The notes under the pieces were generated by a model that was given only the letters and a program-made list of their open reading frames with translations, did no database searches and was not told the origin of the DNA. From positions 1-26,003 of the forward strand of contig JAFLKA010000181.1 of NCBI GenBank assembly GCA_022712735.1: a DNA stretch of 26,003 nt, read 5' to 3'. This document shows, one piece after another, positions 1 to 5,711 of the stretch (position 1 is the first letter of the stretch; each line of letters begins with the position of its first letter). This DNA comes from Marinosulfonomonas sp. GTDB taxonomy: Bacteria; Pseudomonadota; Alphaproteobacteria; Rhodobacterales; Rhodobacteraceae. The position numbers and the translations under genes were made by a program.

Positions 1-24
1 ACAAAACAGGAGAAATCCGAGTGA
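1..24 (+). CDS. Possible C-terminal codons of repB (partial)
   Basis: Reading from base 1 gives seven sense codons (TKQEKSE) followed by TGA at 22-24. In repABC operons repB lies directly upstream of repC, and the intergenic gap of about 165 bp to the repC ATG that results here is typical of a repB-repC spacer carrying a ctRNA. The identification rests on position only, because seven residues cannot be matched to a family. Frame 3 also gives a short tail ending in TAA, so the frame is not certain. Confidence 0.3.
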   Translation, partial: TKQEKSE

Positions 25-33
25 TTTAACGGC

Positions 34-69
34 AAAAGAAAAGCCCCCAAACCATGCGGCCTGAGAGCT
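34..69 (-). terminator. Rho-independent terminator of the ctRNA
   Basis: On the minus strand AGCTCTC (complement of 63-69) can pair with GGGGGCT (complement of 42-48) using two G-U pairs. The stem is followed at once by TTTCTTTT (complement of 34-41). This is an intrinsic terminator layout at the right distance from the ctRNA promoter. Confidence 0.5.
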
Positions 70-85
70 CATCTAATTACTTTGC
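35..85 (-). ncRNA. repABC countertranscribed RNA (incompatibility RNA)
   Basis: repABC replicons encode a small antisense RNA between repB and repC that represses repC expression and sets copy number and incompatibility. On the minus strand there is a consensus-like promoter (-35 at 115-120, -10 at 92-97). About 50 nt downstream there is a GC-rich stem (63-69 pairing with 42-48, two G-U pairs) followed by a T-rich run (complement of 34-41). The block of A residues and CCCCC seen on the plus strand here is the conserved look of this region in repABC plasmids. The RNA ends are estimated from promoter and terminator positions. The expected target is the repC leader on the plus strand. Confidence 0.6.
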
Positions 86-91
86 ACTTCT

Positions 92-120
92 TAGATACCT
101 CTCCCGCGAATCGCTGTCAA
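92..120 (-). promoter_or_regulatory. Promoter of the repABC ctRNA
   Basis: On the minus strand the -35 box is TTGACA (complement of 115-120) and the -10 box is TATCTA (complement of 92-97), separated by exactly 17 bases. This near-consensus sigma70-type spacing predicts strong constitutive transcription starting near base 85, as expected for a copy-number ctRNA. The assignment is from sequence only. Confidence 0.6.
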
Positions 121-188
121 CGAGCAACACCGATTAGGTGAACGGTATTCTTTTGCCTCCACATAAAAAACGGAGGTTAGAAGCAGGA

Positions 189-1478
189 ATGAAACATACA
201 GGTTGGCGCAAGCCGACACCGGGTCTTGGCATAGCTGAACAGCATGCACGAGCCGGTGAGGGGTTAAGTGTACCCAAAAACAAAGCGTTATTGGCGATCA
301 AACGTGTGGCAGCACATCTTGGCTTGAAGCCCAGTGACATGATGTTGCTCGATACATTCGGCGCATTCACCAAGCCACAGGACTGGGAACAGAGCAGGCG
401 GCCTATCGTCTGGGCCTCTAACGCCTATCTGATGGAGCAGACCGGGTTTTCACTATCAGCGCTTAGACGGCACGCACGACGCCTCGTGGATGCTGGCCTG
501 ATTGCCTTCAGGGACAGCTCGAACGGTAAACGTTGGGGCCACAGGGACGATCAGGGCTATATCATCGAGGCTTACGGCTATGATCTGTCGCCACTGGCGG
601 CGCGTACGGAAGAATTCCAGCATCTGTTCGCCCAGATTCAGGACGATCGACAGTTCTGCCAGCGCACCAAGCGGCAGATCACTATCACACGGCGCATTAT
701 CCGCGCCAAGGTTGATCAGGCGCTTGAGAGCGCGCTGCACGGCCCCTGGAGAGAGCTGTCAACTGCCTTCGAGGCCCTGCTCGGCAAACTCCCCCGCGGC
801 AACGCCACACCAGAGCGGTTGCTCGATATGCTGGAATGGCTCTCTGAGCTTAAGGACAGCGTTGAGCAAGCCTTCCAAGCAGCCTTTAAGCACGGCGATG
901 AGGTTGTGGAAAATACCTCCCAAACTAACGAACAAGTATCTAATGAATCACAATATATGACACCCAAGGGCGTCAATAATGACACCCATATACTAGATAC
1001 AAACCAACTTAATCCTGTATCTAGTAATACCTTAGATGAAAGAAAAGCGGCGCGGGCAGTGCCAGAAATGCCACCACCTGATCCGGTGGTGAGCAAAGAC
1101 ATAAATTGGAGCACCTTTGGCAAAAGAGGGCAGGGGTCCGAGATCGATATTGCAACCGTTATGCAATCCTGCCCGAGCTTTGCTGAAACAGCCCGGGATT
1201 TAGGCGGATACGTCAATAATTGGGAACAATTGCACCGCCTTGCAGGCCAAATCAGGCCGATGGTGGGGATTTCCGAAGATGCCTGGGGCGTTGCACAACA
1301 ACGCTTAGGCCCTCAAATGGCCGCAGCTGCACTGGCGCTGATCTTTGACAAGTTCAACGCAGGCGAAATTGCTTCACCAGGCGGCTATCTACGCGGCATG
1401 GTCGAAAAAGCCGGGGCAGGGGAGCTGCATCTGGATCGCAGTTTCTACGGGCGGCTGAATGAAGTTCGGGCAGCGTGA
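189..1478 (+). CDS. repC: Plasmid replication initiator RepC
   Basis: RepC is the replication initiator of repABC plasmids; it binds the origin located inside its own gene. The protein (429 residues from the ATG at 189) has the family's N-terminal DNA-binding region with typical stretches such as KPSDMMLLDTFGAF, IVWASNAYLMEQTGFSLSALRRHARRL split over residues about 60-105, and RRIIRAKV near 175. A variable, low-complexity linker around residues 235-310 follows, then a conserved C-terminal domain (GYVNNWEQLHRLAGQIRPM). The length matches the family (about 400-440). The ATG at 189 has an AGGA-type site just upstream; a GTG at 138 in the same frame would add 17 residues and is less likely. The ctRNA upstream should repress this gene. 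The repA and repB genes expected before it lie outside the window. Confidence 0.93.
   Translation: MKHTGWRKPTPGLGIAEQHARAGEGLSVPKNKALLAIKRVAAHLGLKPSDMMLLDTFGAFTKPQDWEQSRRPIVWASNAYLMEQTGFSLSALRRHARRLVDAGLIAFRDSSNGKRWGHRDDQGYIIEAYGYDLSPLAARTEEFQHLFAQIQDDRQFCQRTKRQITITRRIIRAKVDQALESALHGPWRELSTAFEALLGKLPRGNATPERLLDMLEWLSELKDSVEQAFQAAFKHGDEVVENTSQTNEQVSNESQYMTPKGVNNDTHILDTNQLNPVSSNTLDERKAARAVPEMPPPDPVVSKDINWSTFGKRGQGSEIDIATVMQSCPSFAETARDLGGYVNNWEQLHRLAGQIRPMVGISEDAWGVAQQRLGPQMAAAALALIFDKFNAGEIASPGGYLRGMVEKAGAGELHLDRSFYGRLNEVRAA
930..1040 (+). other. Candidate replication origin (oriV) inside repC
   Basis: In repABC plasmids the origin lies within the repC coding sequence in an AT-rich stretch. 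The segment at about 905-1045 is clearly richer in A and T than the rest of repC and encodes a poorly conserved linker. It holds three copies of the heptamer GTATCTA (936-942 forward, 994-1000 reverse, 1017-1023 forward) and a perfect 11-bp inverted repeat. This fits an origin with initiator-binding or unwinding elements, but the exact limits and function are inferred. Confidence 0.35.
991..1026. repeat. Perfect 11-bp inverted repeat inside repC
   Basis: TACTAGATACA at 991-1001 is matched by its exact reverse complement at 1016-1026, with a 14-base spacer. Each arm contains one copy of the GTATCTA heptamer in opposite orientation. It lies in the AT-rich linker of repC. Confidence 0.85.
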
Positions 1479-1525
1479 TGGATGCTAGAGTTGTGATTTA
1501 TGTCCATTCTGTGAAACGAAATATT

Positions 1526-1554
1526 TTGACATTTGGCAATCTTTGCCATAAATT
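1526..1554 (+). promoter_or_regulatory. parDE promoter with overlapping operator palindrome
   Basis: A TTGACA -35 box (1526-1531) and a weak -10 box TAAATT (1549-1554) are separated by 17 bases. The spacer contains a perfect inverted repeat, TGGCAA (1534-1539) and TTGCCA (1543-1548), 3 bases apart. A palindrome between the promoter boxes is where a ribbon-helix-helix antitoxin such as ParD would bind to autorepress the operon. The strong ribosome site AGGAGGAGG follows at about 1558-1566 before the parD ATG. Confidence 0.5.
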
Positions 1555-1572
1555 AGCAGGAGGAGGCCCAAA

Positions 1573-1812
1573 ATGGCAACAATGAACGTATCTCTTCCAG
1601 AGCAGATGAAGTCTTGGGTGGAACAACAATCCGACGGTGGACGGTTTGCCAATTCCAGCGATTACGTGCGGGATTTGATCCGACGCGATCAGGAACGAGG
1701 CGTAGTCATTGCCGAGCTGCAGGCGGCAATTGATGCGGGCTTGAACTCTGGCCCGGCTGTACCGTTTGATCCAGTGGCCTTCAAACAGAAGATGCACCAA
1801 TCTCGTGGCTGA
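1573..1812 (+). CDS. parD: ParD-family antitoxin
   Basis: This is the antitoxin of a type II toxin-antitoxin pair that neutralises ParE and represses its own operon. The 79-residue protein has the ParD signature: an N-terminal ribbon-helix-helix (MNVSLPEQMKSWVEQQ) followed by GGRFANSSDYVRDLIRRDQER, then a C-terminal toxin-binding tail with an FDP..FK motif. Length is typical (about 80 residues). The ATG at 1573 is preceded by a strong purine-rich ribosome site. It overlaps parE by 8 bases, which indicates coupled translation. Sitting directly after repC, it probably stabilises the plasmid by post-segregational killing. Confidence 0.9.
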   Translation: MATMNVSLPEQMKSWVEQQSDGGRFANSSDYVRDLIRRDQERGVVIAELQAAIDAGLNSGPAVPFDPVAFKQKMHQSRG

Positions 1813-2110
1813 CAGACAAAGGCACTTTATTCTTCCGCTTGCCGAACAGGATATCGCAGGTATCTGGGTTGATGGCGTTGACCGCTGGGGTGTAAATCAG
1901 GCGGATCGTTATTTCGACGCAATGGTGAATCTGTTTGATTTGCTGAGTGAACAACCCGAGATCGCACGTTTACGCGAAGAGTTCAGCCCACCGGTTCGTA
2001 TTCATCCTTATGGCTCACATGTCGTTGTTTATAAAACGGTGGAGACCGGGATTGCCATCATCCGAGTGCTGCATAACCGGCGAAACATTTTGGCTCTGCT
2101 CGGAAAATAG
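1805..2110 (+). CDS. parE: ParE-family toxin
   Basis: ParE toxins of the RelE/ParE fold inhibit DNA gyrase. The 101-residue product from the GTG at 1805 reads ADRQRHFILPLAEQDIAGIW at its start. It then has the RYFDAMVNLFDLLSEQPEIARLR helix region and the HVVVYKTVETGIAIIRVLHNRR strand pair that define the family. The GTG start overlaps the parD stop (1810-1812). An upstream ATG at 1766 in the same frame would add 13 residues that do not fit the family, so the GTG is preferred. Antitoxin-first order and overlap are normal for parDE. Confidence 0.88.
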   Translation: MADRQRHFILPLAEQDIAGIWVDGVDRWGVNQADRYFDAMVNLFDLLSEQPEIARLREEFSPPVRIHPYGSHVVVYKTVETGIAIIRVLHNRRNILALLGK

Positions 2111-2134
2111 CAGGCCAGATTGTGGGGCAGGGGC

Positions 2135-3244
2135 CTACAGCCCTGCTGCCTTGGTCAGATTCACCCGGAACCTATCACGGTTCCTCTGATACCTTCTGGT
2201 CATTTCTGGCGAGGCATGCCCGAGTTGCTTCTGGATATAACGCTCGTCGACATTGGCGCTGGTTGCGAGGCCAGCACGCAGAGAGTGACCAGAGAACAGC
2301 TTCAGGCGCTCGGCTTGTGGTAGGTCGGCGCGAATACCCGCATCCAGCACAGTCTTCTTAATTAACCGGGCGACGTGCTTATCTGACAGTCGGTCTCCGG
2401 TGGCTTTGCGATCATCGCGGCTGACGCGTTGGAACAGCGGCCCAAAGTCGATCTTGGCGTAATGCAGATATTGCTCCAGCGCATGCACCGGACAGGTGGC
2501 ATCACTGGAACCGCGGCCAATCTCGACCTCGCGCCAGCCGGTTTTGCCTGTGAGTGTCAGGATCAGACCCTGTTCTTCAATTGCAATCCAGCCTTTGCCA
2601 TCCTCGGTGTCGTCGCGGGTAAAATCAAGGCTGACGATTTCAGAACGACGCAAGCCACCCGCGTAACCGATCAGCAAAATGGCCCGATCCCGCATATCGC
2701 GCAGGCCATAGTCCAGCGTGTCGATCATATCGAGGATGTCCTCGGCAAGGATGGCTTCTTTCTGCACTGGGGGTCGCGCGTGTTTACGCCTTATGCCCGC
2801 CAGCACGGTGGCGATATGGCGGTCCTTGCGATCAAGGGTGAAGCCGCGTTGCTGATAATGCCAAGCCAAGCCAGAAAGACGGCGCTCGATGGTGGCTACG
2901 GATAGGGCAGGGGCCCCATTGTCAGGCGCTGCGCAATTAGCAATATATAGCCCCAGCAATTCTGGAGAAGGGGGCAGGGGCTCAGCCCCACGTCTTCGGC
3001 ACCAGCTTGAAAAGTGCGCCCAGTCGGTCTTGTAAGCCGCGTTGGTGTTTTCAGCTGTGGCCTGGCGGGCGTAGTCCTTGGCGGTGTCGACCAGCCTGTC
3101 TAGGTTTCCGGACCCGGGAACAGCTAAAGATGCAAAGGAGCGCTCTGTTTCAGATTGCGCGCTCTCGTCTTGCTCAGTGGCCGAGGGGGCATCTGCTGCC
3201 TGTTTGCTTGATTTCTGGTGCTTTTCTTCCATACCGCTGAGCAT
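2135..3244 (-). CDS. Tyrosine recombinase (integrase / resolvase)
   Basis: This is a phage-integrase-family site-specific recombinase with a complete catalytic set. Numbering from the ATG at 3244 (369 residues), it has R199 (GGLRRSE), K234 (TGKTGW), H320 and R323 (GHSLRAG), H343 (LGHAS) and nucleophile Y352 (RRYQR). The N-terminal part (about 55-150) is a SAM-like core-binding domain, after a charged tail rich in S, E and K. In the same frame a TTG at 3268 would extend it by 8 residues and an ATG at 3232 would shorten it by 4. The TTG falls inside the dif-like repeat just upstream, so a start inside the gene body is preferred. Between parDE and an scpB-like gene, plasmid multimer resolution is a reasonable role; integration of an element is the alternative. 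Confidence 0.9.
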   Translation of the reverse strand: MLSGMEEKHQKSSKQAADAPSATEQDESAQSETERSFASLAVPGSGNLDRLVDTAKDYARQATAENTNAAYKTDWAHFSSWCRRRGAEPLPPSPELLGLYIANCAAPDNGAPALSVATIERRLSGLAWHYQQRGFTLDRKDRHIATVLAGIRRKHARPPVQKEAILAEDILDMIDTLDYGLRDMRDRAILLIGYAGGLRRSEIVSLDFTRDDTEDGKGWIAIEEQGLILTLTGKTGWREVEIGRGSSDATCPVHALEQYLHYAKIDFGPLFQRVSRDDRKATGDRLSDKHVARLIKKTVLDAGIRADLPQAERLKLFSGHSLRAGLATSANVDERYIQKQLGHASPEMTRRYQRNRDRFRVNLTKAAGL

Positions 3245-3252
3245 ATTCCTGA

Positions 3253-3281
3253 ACGTCCGATAATGCAATCTTATTGGACGT
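3253..3281. other. Dif-like candidate recombination core site
   Basis: Arms ACGTCCGATAA (3253-3263) and TTATTGGACGT (3271-3281) are reverse complements with one mismatch in 11, separated by a 7-base spacer (TGCAATC). Two 11-bp arms around a 6-8 bp overlap region, with ATAA and TTAT flanking the centre, is the layout of XerCD dif-like and other tyrosine-recombinase core sites. It sits immediately upstream of the recombinase gene. A transcriptional operator for that gene is the alternative reading. Confidence 0.5.
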
Positions 3282-3357
3282 AGTGAGGGACTGTAAGAGG
3301 CGGCGGTTTATTTGGTTTTATCTGGAGTTAAGTGCCGTAACAGTTTAGGGTGTCCGC

Positions 3358-4332
3358 ATGAAAACTGTTGCTCAACCTGCCTTAGGCGATACCCAGACCA
3401 TACACATGCTGCCGCGTTGGGTCACCTCTCCGCAGAGCCAAGGCACTGATAGTGTTGCATTTACGTCCGGAGCAGCACTGGCAATGCTCGATGGTGTGTT
3501 GCGCGATCCGGGGGGCACATTACCAAGTACTTTGTTGCGAGACCGGATGGCATTGGACGCTGCAGTCGCATGCCTTAAGCTGGAAAACCGACGTGAGGTA
3601 ACGTCCGATATCCGCGATGCGGTCTGTCTGGCACGGCCAGCGCGATTGGCGCGGCCAATGCGACAGGGGCGGGCAGGGGACGCGTTGGGTCCCGCTGGCG
3701 ATATGTTTATGGCGTGGCGTAAGTTGGCGCGGATCAATCTGACCGCATCGGGATGGAAAGATCGGGTGGGGAGGCTGTTGCCAGAACAGGTGGTCAAGGC
3801 AATGCCTGAGCTTGGCTCATTTGCTGGAACACCTGTTGCGCAAGCAGTGCAGATGTTGGGGGATGTGCTGCGCGCCCTCCCGCGACAGGAAGCGGCGGCG
3901 TTGATGCTGGCGGATGTGGCCTTGGCGCGCGCGGTTGGTTGGGAGCGCGTGATGCCGTTGCTAGCAGTGCATCTGACAAGGAGGGATATTCGAGCGATTG
4001 CAGATGGCGAAGGTGATCCGGTGCTTTGTGTGCATCGGGCGATGGTTACCGCTTGTGATGCGGCAATTCGCAACGCCGCTGATCTGGGGCGGCGGGCAAA
4101 AAAGCTCCGCGCCATTGCCCCAAAGCTGCGGGCGAAAGGATCGGATGAAGCATTGGCTTTGTTTTTGAGCCATGACGCGGTGTCGCCCTCGGGGATGCTA
4201 AGTCCGATGATCAAGAGCACATCAATGCCAATGACGGACCGGGCTGCGCGCCGGTTGTGTGATCGGTTGGTGGACTTGGGCGTTGTACGAGAACTAACTG
4301 GGCGGCCGACATTCCGGCTGTACGGGGTCTGA
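3358..4332 (+). CDS. DUF1403 family protein
   Basis: This is a 324-residue protein of the DUF1403 family, which has no established biochemical role and is found mainly on replicons of Rhizobiales and Rhodobacterales. Recognisable features are the N-terminal PRWVTSPQSQ region, AFTSGAALAMLDGVLRD near 35-50, a helical segment with RDRMALDAAVACLKL, the LGPAGDMFMAWRKLARI stretch near 110-127, and a C-terminal segment (MTDRAARRLCDRLVDLG, then FRLYGV) that resembles a winged-helix end. It ends 2 bases before the ATG of the scpB-like gene, so the two are co-transcribed. The pairing suggests a chromosome-condensation or partition accessory, which is inference. Confidence 0.75.
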   Translation: MKTVAQPALGDTQTIHMLPRWVTSPQSQGTDSVAFTSGAALAMLDGVLRDPGGTLPSTLLRDRMALDAAVACLKLENRREVTSDIRDAVCLARPARLARPMRQGRAGDALGPAGDMFMAWRKLARINLTASGWKDRVGRLLPEQVVKAMPELGSFAGTPVAQAVQMLGDVLRALPRQEAAALMLADVALARAVGWERVMPLLAVHLTRRDIRAIADGEGDPVLCVHRAMVTACDAAIRNAADLGRRAKKLRAIAPKLRAKGSDEALALFLSHDAVSPSGMLSPMIKSTSMPMTDRAARRLCDRLVDLGVVRELTGRPTFRLYGV

Positions 4333-4334
4333 GC

Positions 4335-4925
4335 ATGGCAAAAGACAAAGCCATGCTCGACAATGAGTTGGAGGACCTGCCAGCAGAGCTGCGCTGGCGC
4401 GAATGGATGGGGCGGATTGAGGCGGTCATTTTTGCATCGGCGTCACCGGTGTCGCGGGAAGATTTGGCGCGGGTTGTGGGGAAAGACGTTTCGGTAGATC
4501 TGCTGATTGAAGATATAGTGACCGAGCTGAAGGGACGGCCCTATGAATTGATGGTTGTTGCGGATGGATGGATGATACGGACGCGGGCGCAATTTGCCCA
4601 AGCCATTCGGGTGGCGGCGGATATGAACGAACAGCTGGTGGATTTGAATGAGTTTGAGGTCGCGGTGCTGGCAGCCGTGGCGTATCACCAGCCACTGACG
4701 CGCGATGGCCTCAAGGATATCTTTGGCAAGGATATAAGCCGGGATTTGATCGGGCGGTTACGGGCGCGGGAGTTGATCGCAACCGGACCACGCAGTCCGA
4801 GGGCCGGAGCGCCGTATACCTATGTGACCACACCGAAGTTTTTGGTGGCGTTTGATCTGCAAAGCTTGCGGGACTTGCCGGAGCTGCAGTTTGGATCAAA
4901 TGAAACTGTTGAGATAGTAACATGA
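4335..4925 (+). CDS. scpB: ScpB-like segregation and condensation protein
   Basis: ScpB is the small winged-helix subunit of the SMC-ScpAB condensin. The 196-residue protein has the typical start of the first winged helix (RIEAVIFASASPVSREDLARVVG, residues about 27-49). A strand-turn, ELMVVADGWMIRTRAQFAQAIR, follows at about 73-95. The second winged helix holds LNEFEVAVLAAVAYHQPLTRDGLKDIFGKDIS and the RLRARELIATGPRSPRAGAPYTYVTTPKFL region. The length agrees with the family. No smc or scpA gene is present in the window, so the protein either works with chromosomal partners or has a plasmid-specific role with the adjacent DUF1403 protein. Confidence 0.8.
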   Translation: MAKDKAMLDNELEDLPAELRWREWMGRIEAVIFASASPVSREDLARVVGKDVSVDLLIEDIVTELKGRPYELMVVADGWMIRTRAQFAQAIRVAADMNEQLVDLNEFEVAVLAAVAYHQPLTRDGLKDIFGKDISRDLIGRLRARELIATGPRSPRAGAPYTYVTTPKFLVAFDLQSLRDLPELQFGSNETVEIVT

Positions 4926-4999
4926 CAACAGACGAACCTTCTCCGATGTAGAAAACACGTCTTGCATGCTGAGGGCAGCAGCCCTGCGTGTGTATTCCG

Positions 5000-5701
5000 T
5001 CAGAAACGGGCGCGACGTCGACGGTATCTAACTGATTGTCGACGCGGTTCACCAAACAGCACATCTGGAATTGGTGTGCTTTCAGCAATGTGTTCGACAA
5101 GTTTGGATTTCGGATACTCGAACCCGTAGACCCAATCATCTTTGATACGCCGTAGCAGCCAAACGGTCTCATGGCCAAAGTCAAATGCAACAATGACCCC
5201 GACATGTACCCACTCCTTCAATAACCTAGAGTCATAGACCCAAAGCTGTTGGACTAGCCCATCTTTGGTCGGGTGTTCGACACCGTCTGACACCGCAGCT
5301 TCGAATTGCTTGCGATCGGTCTTTCTACGGGTGCCATCAACAATCCAGAACATCGGTTGGTGAAAATCTGTTCTAATCCGAGCCTCTTTTGGCTTTATGT
5401 ATGAGTGTTGAAATTCGACGACCAAGCCATTGGGAGTCTTCACGTCTGCGATGTGTAGCTCGCCCGACTCGTCGCGAGCCGCAATCTCTTGCCAATCAGA
5501 AGGAAAATTATTCTTCCAATCGCGATGCCACTGCGTCTCGTTTTCCCACCAGTGGTCACAATGGCGCTGACCTTTGTGTGCCCAATGCCAAATTTTCTTG
5601 GTGCCGCATTTTGCGACGAGCTGGGCATCGCAACCGGGGCACTTGCCTTGTGCCCCAGGCACTGCCTCAACCCGTTCGCTTTCATATATTGCAAATCGCA
5701 T
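5000..5701 (-). CDS. CoiA-like nuclease domain protein
   Basis: This 233-residue protein resembles the competence protein CoiA family, which has a zinc-binding N-terminal part and a restriction-endonuclease-like fold. An early CxxC pair (C21, C24 in GKCPGCDAQL) is followed by WHWAHKGQRHCDHWW (39-52). The conserved ETQWHRDWK (55-63), ELHIADVKTP (D86) and VVEFQHSYI (E96, Q98) give a PD-(D/E)XK-like pattern. The ATG at 5701 starts the typical MRFAIY; a TTG at 5722 in the same frame would add seven residues and overlap the sbcC stop. Either way it follows sbcC directly and is likely the last gene of the sbcDC operon, so its substrate may be a DNA end or branched intermediate handled by SbcCD. That link is inferred. 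Confidence 0.7.
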   Translation of the reverse strand: MRFAIYESERVEAVPGAQGKCPGCDAQLVAKCGTKKIWHWAHKGQRHCDHWWENETQWHRDWKNNFPSDWQEIAARDESGELHIADVKTPNGLVVEFQHSYIKPKEARIRTDFHQPMFWIVDGTRRKTDRKQFEAAVSDGVEHPTKDGLVQQLWVYDSRLLKEWVHVGVIVAFDFGHETVWLLRRIKDDWVYGFEYPKSKLVEHIAESTPIPDVLFGEPRRQSVRYRRRRARF

Positions 5702-5711
5702 CTCTAAGGGC

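Noticed and set aside
716..1216. Minus-strand frame of 166 codons opposite repC
   Set aside because: It is antisense to a well-supported repC and its serine-rich product has no family features.
3372..4220. Long minus-strand frame of 282 codons opposite the DUF1403 gene
   Set aside because: It is a shadow of a GC-rich gene. The plus-strand protein matches a known family while the opposite product is rich in A, S, R and P with no domain.
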